In this document: piece by piece, positions 43,147-51,690 of the stretch
Numbering within the stretch: position 1 is the first letter of the stretch
Layout: each line of letters starts with the position of its first letter
Translations under genes and position numbers: made by a program
Assembly (NCBI RefSeq): GCF_042263505.1
Contig: NZ_JBHKFI010000009.1
Span: 114,478 to 178,477, forward strand
From: Bacillus_BE sp042263505
Lineage (GTDB): Bacteria > Bacillota > Bacilli > Bacillales > Cytobacillaceae
Direction: 5' to 3'
Length of the DNA: 64,000 nucleotides
The notes under the pieces: model-generated
The model's database searches: none
What the model was told of the DNA's origin: nothing
The model's input: the letters and a program-made list of their open reading frames with translations, nothing else

Positions 43147-43595
43147 ATTATAAGGAGGCTGGTTAATGTTAAGAAAAAAGGTGAAAATCGGCAGAATGAT
43201 TGAAGATATTTCCAAAGGAGAAAAACTTACATTATCGGAGAAAATAACAGATAAGGATATTTTGTTATATTTAGGTTTAACTGATGATGCTAATCCTTTA
43301 TTTATTCAACATGATTATGCCTCACAAACCCCTTATAAAAAACCGATTGTCCCTACTTGTATGCTAACAGGGATTATTACCTCATCTGTTTCTAAATATT
43401 TACCTGGACCTGGAAGCCATATATTAAAGCAAAATTTAGAATTTATCCTTTTCCGACAGAAGACTCCCACCTCAAGGAACGGGAAGGCTGCTGCCCAGTA
43501 AGTAGGTGGGAGATGAATGTCGGTTGGTGATAGCCAAAATCTTCCTCCTATGATATAATAAGAACAAACGTTTGTCTAATGAGAGGTGAAATACA

Positions 43596-44774
43596 GTGTT
43601 AGTTAATAAAGCGTTTAAGTTTCGTATCTATCCTAATAAAAAGCAAATAGAACTGATCAATAAAACAATAGGTTGCTCTAGGTTTGTGTTTAACTTCTTT
43701 TTGGGAGAACAGAAAAACAAAGATGCCTATTGGTACATGGTTGAAGAAATGGTTCAAAACGGCCAGCTCCCAGCAAATAACTGGAAGGGTAAATGCCTAA
43801 ATAAAATCGAAACAGTCAAAGCCATTCCAAAATTAAAAGAGCATTATCCCTTTTTGAAAGAAGTGGATAGTATTGCCTTGCAGAAGTCCGTTGAAAACTT
43901 AGCTGATTCTTTCAACAGATATTATCGAAAGCAGAATAAATATCCACGCTTTAAATCAAAAAAGAATCCTCTTCAGTCTTATACCACTAAATATACAAAT
44001 GGGAATATTGCGGTCATAAACCATTCTATTAAACTGCCCAAACTCGGTCTTGTCCGTTTTGCCAAAAGTCGAGAAGTCGAAGGACGTATTCTGAATGCCA
44101 CGATTAGACGTAACCCATCAGGTAAATACTTCATCTCAATAGGAACAGAAGTCGAAATTACAGCACTACCGAAAACTAATTCAGTGATTGGGATAGATGT
44201 TGGCCTTAAAGATTTTGCCATACTATCAGACGGTACGACTTACAATAATCCAAAATTCTTTCGTACGTTAGAAGAAAAATTGGCTAAAGCACAAAGAATC
44301 ATGAGTAGACGAACATTAGGCGGGGCCAATTGGTACAAATCCAAAAAGAAAATGGCTCGTATTCACGAAAAAATGACTCAAGCAAGAAATGATTACTTAC
44401 ACAAAATTTCTACCGAGATTATCAAAAAACACGATATCATCGGTATGGAAGATTTGTCAGTAAGCAATATGTTAAAGAATCACAAGCTTGCCAAAGCTAT
44501 TAGTGAAGTATCATGGTCACAATTCAAAAGCATAATGGAGTACAAAGCAAAATGGTATGGAAAACAAGCCGTAACGGTTGCGAAAAACTTCCCTTCCAGC
44601 CAGCTTTGTTCCTATTGTGGCTATCAAAACAAAGACGTTAAAAATCTCGCATTGCGTGAATGGGAATGCCCTACTTGTGGCACACATCATCAAAGGGATA
44701 TTAACGCAGGACAAAATCTAAAGAATGAAGCGATAAGACTTCTAACCGCAGGGACTGCGGGGATCGCCTACTAA
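43596..44774 (+). CDS. tnpB: TnpB RNA-guided nuclease of an IS605-type element
   Basis: A 392-residue TnpB. N-terminal OrfB helix-turn-helix region (KFRIYPNKKQIELINKTIG), a central wedge domain, and a RuvC nuclease with all three acidic residues in place: D201 (GIDVGLKDFAIL), E285 (IIGMEDLSVSNM) and D368 (HHQRDINAGQNL). The zinc ribbon cysteines are C338, C341, C358 and C361. The nuclease therefore looks intact. TnpB proteins use an RNA from the element's right end to cut DNA next to a motif equal to the insertion target. The ATG is 9 nt after GAGAGGTG. A likely promoter (TATAAT near 43554) lies inside the left end. Confidence 0.93.
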   Translation: MLVNKAFKFRIYPNKKQIELINKTIGCSRFVFNFFLGEQKNKDAYWYMVEEMVQNGQLPANNWKGKCLNKIETVKAIPKLKEHYPFLKEVDSIALQKSVENLADSFNRYYRKQNKYPRFKSKKNPLQSYTTKYTNGNIAVINHSIKLPKLGLVRFAKSREVEGRILNATIRRNPSGKYFISIGTEVEITALPKTNSVIGIDVGLKDFAILSDGTTYNNPKFFRTLEEKLAKAQRIMSRRTLGGANWYKSKKKMARIHEKMTQARNDYLHKISTEIIKKHDIIGMEDLSVSNMLKNHKLAKAISEVSWSQFKSIMEYKAKWYGKQAVTVAKNFPSSQLCSYCGYQNKDVKNLALREWECPTCGTHHQRDINAGQNLKNEAIRLLTAGTAGIAY

Positions 44775-44855
44775 GATAACTGAAGGATACTTTCGTGTTC
44801 GTAGGAATCTCCCGCTTCAAAAAGACGCAAGGTTGTTAAGCGGTGAGTAGTTCAA
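44690..44855 (+). ncRNA. Predicted omega (reRNA) guide scaffold at the right end of the TnpB element
   Basis: By analogy with ISDra2, the 3' part of tnpB and the right end should be processed into a scaffold ending exactly at TTCAA (44855), with the guide read from the flank starting TAAACCAGTCTACC. Hairpins are visible (ACCGCAGG..CTGCGG near 44745-44762 and CTCCCGCTT..AAGCGG near 44812-44842). The 5' limit is a guess. No experimental support. Confidence 0.55.
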
Positions 44856-45205
44856 TAAACCAGTCTACCACTATGAAACCATTCATTTACTCTTTGAAAT
44901 TATTGATGTTAATAGAATAAATCATACGATTTCCCTTCATGTGAAAGTTACAAATGATAGCAAGGACGTTGTAAGTAAAGGGACTTTAGTAGTTTGTCCT
45001 CCACATCGTTTAGAAAAAATTGATGGAAAAGTCCTAGAAAATTTTTAAGATACCTGGGATATCACTTTTGGTTTTAGGGATTTTAAAATGAAATTTCATA
45101 AATCAAATCCTCAAGATAAGAAAAATTCTCCTCAAAGATTTTGGATATATTATAATAACAATAGGTACTTTGGATTTTAGGGAATCTATTTGATGGAGGA
45201 ATTTT

Positions 45206-45922
45206 ATGGCGAAAAAGGTACTTGTAGTTGATGATGAACAATCAATCGTTTTTTTACTCCAGTACAACTTAGAACAAGCTGGATTTGAAGTAATTACAGC
45301 CTATAATGGGGAAGAAGGGAAAAATCTCGCAATATCAGAAAAACCGGATATTATTATCTTAGATTTGATGCTCCCTGTTTTAGATGGAATTGAGGTTTGC
45401 AAGCAGCTTAGGCAGCAAAAAGTGCAAATTCCAATCTTAATGTTAACCGCGAAGGATGATGAATTCGATAAGGTTCTTGGATTAGAATTAGGGGCGGATG
45501 ATTATATGACAAAGCCCTTTAGCCCACGTGAAGTCATTGCTCGGGTGAAGGCTATTTTGCGAAGAACACAGGTTCAGGAAAACTATAATGAACCAGTCGT
45601 TGATCAAACGGAATATATTGAACTTGGAGATTTGAAAATCTTTGCTGACCAATATGAAGCCTACTTCGATTCAAATTTGCTTGAACTCACTCCAAAAGAA
45701 TTTGAATTATTATTGTATTTGGCGAAAAATGTGGGGCGTGTATTGACAAGGGATCAGCTATTAAGTGCAGTATGGAATTATGATTTTGCTGGTGATACTC
45801 GAATTGTCGATGTACATATTAGTCATTTACGTGAAAAAATAGAGCAGAATACTAAAAAGCCTGAATATATTAAAACGATTCGGGGATTAGGCTATAAACT
45901 CGAGGTGCCTAAAAAAGAATGA
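45206..45922 (+). CDS. phoP: Response regulator PhoP
   Basis: A 238-residue OmpR-family regulator. Receiver domain with acidic pocket VVDDEQ (8-13), phosphoacceptor Asp in IILDLMLP (about residue 53), Lys in TKPFSP (about 104) and a C-terminal winged helix (LTPKEFELLLYLAKNVGRVLTRDQLL .. RIVDVHISHLREKIE .. IRGLGYKL). It controls the phosphate-starvation response with PhoR. GATGGAGG precedes the ATG; its stop overlaps the phoR start by 4 nt. Confidence 0.95.
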   Translation: MAKKVLVVDDEQSIVFLLQYNLEQAGFEVITAYNGEEGKNLAISEKPDIIILDLMLPVLDGIEVCKQLRQQKVQIPILMLTAKDDEFDKVLGLELGADDYMTKPFSPREVIARVKAILRRTQVQENYNEPVVDQTEYIELGDLKIFADQYEAYFDSNLLELTPKEFELLLYLAKNVGRVLTRDQLLSAVWNYDFAGDTRIVDVHISHLREKIEQNTKKPEYIKTIRGLGYKLEVPKKE

Positions 45923-47688
45923 TTAGATTCCGTAAAAGGCTTCTCTTTACTTTAATTACACTGATTATAACTGTATTAATTGGCCTTGGTTTAGTTTTAG
46001 GGCAATTGTTTAAAGAATATTATCGTCAGGCCTTTGATGAGAGGTTAAATAAAGAAGTCAGCCTTGTGGCAACCTATTTCACTGATCATCAAAATTTGGA
46101 AAAAATTGATGCAGAGAAACTAAATCATTTAAGTAAAACGTTGGATTCTAGAATAACGGTCACACGTACAGACGGAAGGATTATCTATGATAGTGGGGAA
46201 AGTCATTTCATCACGCATAAGCATAATCAGGAAATCATTAATGGATTGCTTTCAGGAAAATACAAAAAAGCGGATGATTTTGATATAGGAGAAAAACGAA
46301 AAGTACATTATTATTGGAAAGAGCTTTCGCATAGCGATCAAATGGATGGTTATGTATTTGTCAGCACCACCTTAACAGAAATCAAAAATGCTTATAAACA
46401 AATTTGGTGGATTTTGACAAGTAGTCTTAGCTTTGCCTTGGTTTTTATCATGATGCTTGGACTGCAAATCACAAGGCGATATACAAAGCCGATTGAGGAA
46501 GCAGCCAATGTTGCGATGGAGTTAGCAAATGGGAACTATCTTGCTCGGGTACCTGAGGATCAAAGTAAGGAAACCGGGCAGCTTAGTAATTCAATCAACG
46601 ATTTGGCGAAGAACCTGGAAGAAATGGTCCAGGTACATGATATACAACGAGATCGTTTAGCTACTTTGATTGAAAATATCGGCAGTGGACTACTTTTGAT
46701 TGATAGTAGAGGGTATATTATTTTAATCAATCGCGCATTTAAGGAAATTTTCCATGTTAGAACAACGGATTATCTTTATAAGCTTTATTACGAAGTGATT
46801 GATCAGGATGAAGTCATTAAATTAATCGAAGATATTTTTCGTACTGAACAAAAGGTAAAAAAACAATTGCTCCTTCCATTATCGATTGAAAGAAGGCATT
46901 TCGAGATTTATGGCGTCCCTATTATTAGTACAAATGATGTGTGGAAAGGTATATTATTAGTATTTCATGACATAACCGAACTAAAAAAACTTGAACAAAT
47001 GAGAAAAGACTTTGTCGCAAATGTTTCCCACGAACTTAAAACTCCGATTACTTCGATAAAAGGTTTCTCAGAGACCCTTATTGATGGGGCGATGTTTGAT
47101 CAGAAGATGATGACAGCTTTTTTAAATATCATCTTAAAAGAAAGTGATCGTCTCCAAACTCTAATTGAAGATTTATTAGATTTATCGAAAATAGAGCAGC
47201 CAGAGTTTACTTTGAACTATCAAAAGACAAATATGGTATCTCTATTAAGAGAAGTCATTGAAATGCTGAAGGGAAAAGCAAATAAGAAGAACATTGAGAT
47301 TGAGTTCAAAGTACCGAATGAGGACATGGTTGTGGAAATTGATAATTATCGGATGAAGCAAGTATTTATTAACTTAATCACCAATGCCATTTCATATACT
47401 CAAGAGGGAGGAAAGGTATGCATTGCTATTGCTTCAGATGATGAGAAGATTTTTGTCATGGTCCAAGATACAGGAGTCGGGATTGAAAAAAAGGAAATTC
47501 CTAGAATCTTTGAGCGATTTTATCGAGTTGATAAGGCGAGAAGTCGCGAATCAGGTGGGACAGGTTTAGGCCTTGCTATCGTTAAACATATTGTTGAAGC
47601 CCATAGGGGCCATATTACTGTAGATAGTAAGGTTGGAGAAGGGACGACCTTTACGATTGAATTAAATAAAACGAAGCCTAAAAATTGA
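45919..47688 (+). CDS. phoR: Sensor histidine kinase PhoR
   Basis: A 589-residue membrane kinase. TM1 (LLFTLITLIITVLIGLGLVLG, about 7-27), an extracytoplasmic PDC-like domain (about 30-155), TM2 (IWWILTSSLSFALVFIMMLG), HAMP (ITRRYTKPIEEAANVAMELA), a PAS domain (about 245-355), the H-box FVANVSHELKTPITSIKGF (about 369-387), N-box (NLITNAISYTQEGG), G1 (VQDTGVGI) and G2 (GGTGLGLAIVK). It begins within phoP (ATGA overlap). Domain order equals B. subtilis PhoR. Confidence 0.95.
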   Translation: MIRFRKRLLFTLITLIITVLIGLGLVLGQLFKEYYRQAFDERLNKEVSLVATYFTDHQNLEKIDAEKLNHLSKTLDSRITVTRTDGRIIYDSGESHFITHKHNQEIINGLLSGKYKKADDFDIGEKRKVHYYWKELSHSDQMDGYVFVSTTLTEIKNAYKQIWWILTSSLSFALVFIMMLGLQITRRYTKPIEEAANVAMELANGNYLARVPEDQSKETGQLSNSINDLAKNLEEMVQVHDIQRDRLATLIENIGSGLLLIDSRGYIILINRAFKEIFHVRTTDYLYKLYYEVIDQDEVIKLIEDIFRTEQKVKKQLLLPLSIERRHFEIYGVPIISTNDVWKGILLVFHDITELKKLEQMRKDFVANVSHELKTPITSIKGFSETLIDGAMFDQKMMTAFLNIILKESDRLQTLIEDLLDLSKIEQPEFTLNYQKTNMVSLLREVIEMLKGKANKKNIEIEFKVPNEDMVVEIDNYRMKQVFINLITNAISYTQEGGKVCIAIASDDEKIFVMVQDTGVGIEKKEIPRIFERFYRVDKARSRESGGTGLGLAIVKHIVEAHRGHITVDSKVGEGTTFTIELNKTKPKN

Positions 47689-47717
47689 AGAGCAATGGGT
47701 GAAGAGGGTTGGATAAA

Positions 47718-47756
47718 TTTACAGGAATTTTACATATCATCCATTTTTCCTTTACA
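47718..47756 (+). promoter_or_regulatory. PHO-box-like TTTACA repeats after phoR
   Basis: TTTACA occurs at 47718, 47729 and 47751, i.e. with 11- and 22-bp phasing, the pattern expected for PhoP-binding repeats (TT(A/T/C)ACA with about 11-bp period). The position that would make four in a row (47740) is TCCATT. It is downstream of phoR and upstream of polA, an unusual place. Confidence 0.45.
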
Positions 47757-47798
47757 TATGAATGATAGGATAAATGATGAAGACCCCTTCATCCAAAG

Positions 47799-47850
47799 AA
47801 CCAAATGAAAAGGTGAAAGCCATTGGCTTTTGCCTTTTTCATTTGGTTTA
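47799..47850 (+). terminator. Hairpin terminator of phoPR
   Basis: AACCAAATGAAAAGG and CCTTTTTCATTTGGTT form a stem of about 15 bp extended by GAAAGCC/GGCTTTT. The following T tract is short. Confidence 0.8.
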
Positions 47851-47998
47851 AAGAAAAATAGGATGGATTGAAAAAGAAAAGCCAGTATTATGTTGAATCG
47901 GTTCGGAGTCAGCATTTTCCTTTCCAATAAGCCCGTGATAAAATATAGAAAGGAAAACGTTCGTTCTTATATGAAGTTTTAAGTTAGGGGGATTTTTT

Positions 47999-50632
47999 TT
48001 GCAAAAGAAACTGATCTTAATAGATGGAAATTCAATCGCTTATCGGGCTTTTTTTGCTCTTCCATTATTAAATAATGATAAAGGAGTACATACGAATGCC
48101 GTTTATGGCTTCACTATGATGCTGCAAAGAATTATAGAGGATGAAAAGCCAACCCATATGATGGTGGCATTTGATGCTGGTAAAACAACCTTTCGTCATA
48201 AAACCTTCACTGAATATAAAGGCGGAAGACAAAAAACACCACCGGAACTTTCTGAGCAATTTCCTTTAATCCGTGAATTATTGGATTCCTATGGAGTCTC
48301 GCGATATGAATTAGAGAATTATGAAGCGGATGATATTATTGGAACCCTCTCCCTTCAAGCTGAAACAGATGGATTTAAAGTAAAAGTTATTTCAGGAGAT
48401 AAGGATTTAACGCAATTAAGTTCAGCACATACAACGGTTAATGTTACAAAAAAGGGGATTACGGAAATTGAAGAGTATACCCCAGAGCATATAAAAGAAA
48501 AATATGGCTTAACTCCAGAGCAGATTATTGATATGAAAGGGCTAATGGGAGATGCATCGGATAACATTCCTGGTATTCCCGGTATTGGTGAGAAAACGGC
48601 CATTAAACTGTTAAAAGAATTTGGAACTGTAGAAGATGTAATTGCATCGCTTGATAAAGTGAATGGGAAAAAGCTAAAGGAAAAGATTGAAGAATTTAAA
48701 GACCAAGCTCTTATGAGTAAACAGCTTGCCACCATTATGAGAGAAGCTCCTGTAGAGATTCAATTAAATGAACTTGAATATAATGGATTTCAAAAAGATA
48801 AGGTAATCGCATTATATAAAGATTTAGGCTTCCAATCCCTTCTTGCAAAAATAGATGATGATCCAGAAAGTATAGATGAAAAATCTTTTGAGGAAATTTC
48901 TTTTACAATGGTTGAAAAAATAGAGGATGAGATGTTCACAGAGAAAAGTGCCTTTTATGTTGAAATCCTCGAAGAAAATTATCATTATGCAGAGATTATT
49001 GGTTTTTCATTAGTGAATGAAAAGGGAAGATATTTTTTCCCAACAGATATGGCAGTAAAGTCACAAGCATTTAAATCATGGGCTGAAGACGAGACGAAAA
49101 AGAAAATCGTCTATGATGCAAAGCAATCAGAGGTATCCTTGCGTAATCATCATATCCATTTAAAAGGGGTCGAATTTGATCTTCTTATCGCGTCTTACAT
49201 TATGAATCCAGCTGAGGCAGTTGGGGATGTAGCAACGATTGCTAAACGTTATGGCTTTGAAAATGTACAATCAGATGATTCCTTTTATGGAAAAGGAGCG
49301 AAACGTCAAATTCCTGAAGAAAAGCTGCTTGCCGAGCATTTAGTACGAAAGGCAGAGGCTCTTATCTTCTTACAGGAGAAACTTGTTCAGGCTTTAGAGG
49401 TAAATCAACAATACGAATTATTTCGGGAATTAGAAATGCCCCTTTCCCTCATTCTGGCTGATATGGAAGCCACTGGTGTGAAGGTCGATACAGAGCGTTT
49501 GCGTAAAATGGGTGAAGAAATCATTCAAAAGCTAAGTGAAATCGAAGGAAGAATCTATAAGCTGGCTGGAGAAATCTTTAATATTAATTCTCCAAAGCAG
49601 CTTGGAGTGATATTATTTGAAAAATTAGGATTACCTGTTGTAAAGAAAACAAAAACAGGGTATTCGACATCCGCTGATATATTGGAAAAATTAGAGCATA
49701 AGCATGAAATCATTAAAGAAATTCTCCAATATAGGCAACTTGGAAAGCTGCAATCTACTTATATAGAGGGCTTATTGAAGGTAGTTAATCCGAAGACTGG
49801 AAAGGTCCATACACGATTTAATCAGGCGCTTACACAAACAGGAAGACTAAGTTCTACTGACCCCAATCTGCAAAATATACCAATTCGCTTGGAAGAGGGA
49901 AGAAAGATTCGTCAAGTATTTATCCCATCAGAGGAAAATTGGGTTATGTTTGCAGCAGATTATTCACAAATTGAGTTGAGGGTGCTTGCACATATTGCTG
50001 ATGATGAAAAATTGATCCAAGCCTTTAAAGAAGGTATGGATATCCATACAAAAACGGCGATGGAAGTTTTCCATGTTCAAAAAGAGGAAGTCACGGCAAA
50101 TATGAGGCGTCATGCGAAGGCTGTTAATTTTGGAATTGTATATGGAATAAGTGATTATGGGTTATCACAAAGCTTAGGCATTAGCCGAAAAGAGGCAGGG
50201 CACTTTATTGATCGTTATTTAGAGAGCTATCCAGGTGTGAAAGAGTATATGAGTGAAATTGTTCGTGATGCAAAAGAAAAAGGCTATGTGAGCACCTTAT
50301 TGCATCGAAGAAGATATTTACCTGAAATTACGAGCCGAAACTTTAACATTAGAAGCTTTGCCGAACGGACAGCCATGAATACTCCGATTCAAGGAAGTGC
50401 TGCAGATATCATTAAAAAAGCGATGATTGATATGGCAAATCGCTTGGTTGAGGAAGGACTACAGGCCAGACTTTTATTATCGGTCCATGACGAATTAATT
50501 TTTGAAGCACCTCAAGAGGAGATTGAAAGGCTAAAGATTGTGGTTCCAGATGTAATGGAGCACACAATTGAATTAAAGGTTCCATTAAAGGTGGATTATG
50601 CATATGGTTCTACTTGGTTTGATGCAAAATAA
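47999..50632 (+). CDS. polA: DNA polymerase I
   Basis: An 877-residue repair and Okazaki-fragment polymerase. The 5'-3' exonuclease domain (residues 1-290) has the acidic residues (LIDGNSIAYRAFFALP, YEADDIIGT, GLMGDASDNIPGIPGIG). The 3'-5' exonuclease domain is degenerate: where DxE would be, the text is FYVEILEENY, so proofreading is absent, as in other Bacillus PolA. Polymerase motifs are intact: AADYSQIELRVLAHI (A), RHAKAVNFGIVYGISDYG (B) and SVHDELIFEAP (C). The start is TTG 47999 behind TTAGGGGGA. mutM follows after 24 nt. Confidence 0.96.
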   Translation: MQKKLILIDGNSIAYRAFFALPLLNNDKGVHTNAVYGFTMMLQRIIEDEKPTHMMVAFDAGKTTFRHKTFTEYKGGRQKTPPELSEQFPLIRELLDSYGVSRYELENYEADDIIGTLSLQAETDGFKVKVISGDKDLTQLSSAHTTVNVTKKGITEIEEYTPEHIKEKYGLTPEQIIDMKGLMGDASDNIPGIPGIGEKTAIKLLKEFGTVEDVIASLDKVNGKKLKEKIEEFKDQALMSKQLATIMREAPVEIQLNELEYNGFQKDKVIALYKDLGFQSLLAKIDDDPESIDEKSFEEISFTMVEKIEDEMFTEKSAFYVEILEENYHYAEIIGFSLVNEKGRYFFPTDMAVKSQAFKSWAEDETKKKIVYDAKQSEVSLRNHHIHLKGVEFDLLIASYIMNPAEAVGDVATIAKRYGFENVQSDDSFYGKGAKRQIPEEKLLAEHLVRKAEALIFLQEKLVQALEVNQQYELFRELEMPLSLILADMEATGVKVDTERLRKMGEEIIQKLSEIEGRIYKLAGEIFNINSPKQLGVILFEKLGLPVVKKTKTGYSTSADILEKLEHKHEIIKEILQYRQLGKLQSTYIEGLLKVVNPKTGKVHTRFNQALTQTGRLSSTDPNLQNIPIRLEEGRKIRQVFIPSEENWVMFAADYSQIELRVLAHIADDEKLIQAFKEGMDIHTKTAMEVFHVQKEEVTANMRRHAKAVNFGIVYGISDYGLSQSLGISRKEAGHFIDRYLESYPGVKEYMSEIVRDAKEKGYVSTLLHRRRYLPEITSRNFNIRSFAERTAMNTPIQGSAADIIKKAMIDMANRLVEEGLQARLLLSVHDELIFEAPQEEIERLKIVVPDVMEHTIELKVPLKVDYAYGSTWFDAK

Positions 50633-50656
50633 AATAGGAGGGAGGTGGGTTCGATT

Positions 50657-51496
50657 ATGCCTGAGCTTCCTGAGGTAGAAACGATTCGAAGAACTCTAGA
50701 AGAACTAGTCCTTCATAAAAAAATAAAAGCGGTAACGGTCAATTGGCCCAAAATTATCAAGCAACCGGAAGTAGAGCAATTTAAAGATGCTCTTCAAGGT
50801 CAAACGATTCTCGAAATGGGAAGAAGGGGAAAATTCCTTATTTTCTATACGAATGATTTTGCTTTAGTTTCTCATTTGCGCATGGAAGGAAAATATGCTT
50901 TGCATCAACTAGGAGATGAAGTGACAAAGCATACGCATGTCATCTTTCATTTCACAGATGGGACTGAATTGCGTTACAAAGATGTACGAAAGTTTGGCAC
51001 GATGCACCTTTTTCAAAAGGGAACAGAAATGGAAAGCCTTCCTCTATCCCAATTAGGACCTGAACCATTTTCAAAGGAGTTTCGTTTTGAAGAGTTTCAA
51101 CGCAAATTATTGAAAACAAATCGCATGATTAAATCTGCGCTTTTGGATCAAAAAATCGTTGTTGGTCTAGGAAATATCTATGTTGATGAAGCTCTCTTCC
51201 GTTCTAAAATTCATCCTGAGCGGCTTGCAAGTCAATTGAAACAGAAAGAAATGAAGAAACTTTATAAAGAAATCAAGCTGACTCTTTCTGAAGCGGTTAA
51301 AAAGGGAGGAAGCACGATTCGTTCGTATGTAAACTCACAAGGACAGATGGGAATGTTCCAATTGGAGCTATTTGCCTATGGCCGTAAAGGTGAGCCATGC
51401 AAACGGTGTGGAACGGAAATGAAACGAAAAGTGGTTGGAGGAAGAGGCAGTGTTTACTGTCCAAAATGTCAAAAAAATGACAATAGTGCTGTTTAA
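50657..51496 (+). CDS. mutM: Formamidopyrimidine-DNA glycosylase
   Basis: A 279-residue bifunctional glycosylase/AP lyase removing 8-oxoguanine. The catalytic Pro and Glu directly follow the Met (MPELPEVETI), with KFGTMHLF, the H2TH region QKIVVGLGNIYVDEALF and a C-terminal zinc finger (CKRCG .. CPKCQ). ATG 50657 comes after GGGAGGTGGGTT, four codons inside the frame. The polA-mutM-(ytaF)-coaE order is conserved in Bacillus. Confidence 0.95.
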   Translation: MPELPEVETIRRTLEELVLHKKIKAVTVNWPKIIKQPEVEQFKDALQGQTILEMGRRGKFLIFYTNDFALVSHLRMEGKYALHQLGDEVTKHTHVIFHFTDGTELRYKDVRKFGTMHLFQKGTEMESLPLSQLGPEPFSKEFRFEEFQRKLLKTNRMIKSALLDQKIVVGLGNIYVDEALFRSKIHPERLASQLKQKEMKKLYKEIKLTLSEAVKKGGSTIRSYVNSQGQMGMFQLELFAYGRKGEPCKRCGTEMKRKVVGGRGSVYCPKCQKNDNSAV

Positions 51497-51548
51497 GCTA
51501 GTGATGTTGTTTCGAACAGATCTCAATTAAAACTCAGCGTAGGGCTTC

Positions 51549-51579
51549 TGATTTAGACTCGATTGCAGTCTGAATCAGT
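51549..51579. repeat. Imperfect palindrome after mutM
   Basis: CTGATT.AGACT and AGTCT.AATCAG form an 11-bp stem with a single mismatch and a 7-nt loop. It has no T tract, so it is not a normal terminator. The rest of 51497-51640 has no recognisable gene. Confidence 0.5.
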
Positions 51580-51644
51580 TGCTAACAAAAAACAAAGTTT
51601 AAGACAAGAGACTGTATGGAAGAACAAAAGCATAATTGACAAAG

Positions 51645-51688
51645 GGAAGCGGGTGTAGAAGATCATTCTTCATCCCACTTCCTTTTTT
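51645..51688 (+). terminator. Intrinsic terminator of polA-mutM
   Basis: GGAAGCGGG.GTAGAAGA and TCTTCATCCCACTTCC form a long stem; the TTTTTTAT tail supplies the TTTAT in which repeat copy 6 sits. Confidence 0.88.
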
Positions 51689-51690
51689 AT

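Larger units (their letters stand above)
43447..44855 (+). mobile_element. TnpB-only IS200/IS605-type insertion (IS1341-like), 1409 bp
   Basis: The element begins directly after TTTAT and ends in TTCAA. Both ends are deduced from the restored maoC frame (281 + 193 nt = 158 codons). The left end folds into a nested hairpin: CCGACA/TGTCGG (43453-43458/43518-43523) around CTCCCACCT/AGGTGGGAG (43464-43472/43504-43512). The right end folds as CTCCCGCTT/AAGCGG.TGAG. No target duplication is present, as expected for single-strand IS200/IS605 transposition. It encodes TnpB but no TnpA, so it must depend on a TnpA supplied elsewhere. Confidence 0.88.
43166..45048 (+). pseudogene. MaoC-like hotdog dehydratase gene split by a TnpB element
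   Basis: The 5' part (43166-43446) encodes 93 codons plus two bases, with the MaoC-type start (GEKLTLSEKITDKDILLYLGLTDDANPLF). The 3' part (44856-45048) continues with KPVYHYETIHLLFEII and stops after GKVLENF. Joining TTTAT (43442-43446) to TAAACCAG (44856 onward) gives a single 157-codon frame reading EFIKPVYHYE, so the break is due to the element alone. Family members are (R)-specific enoyl-CoA hydratase-like; the substrate is not known. The present product would be a short fusion ending inside the element and is presumably inactive. A MaoC gene between mdh and phoP is, as I recall, common in other Bacillus. Confidence 0.9.

Noticed and set aside
43166..43501. A 111-codon frame that could be taken as an intact small hotdog protein
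   Set aside because: Its last residues come from the left end of the TnpB element; the real gene continues at 44856.
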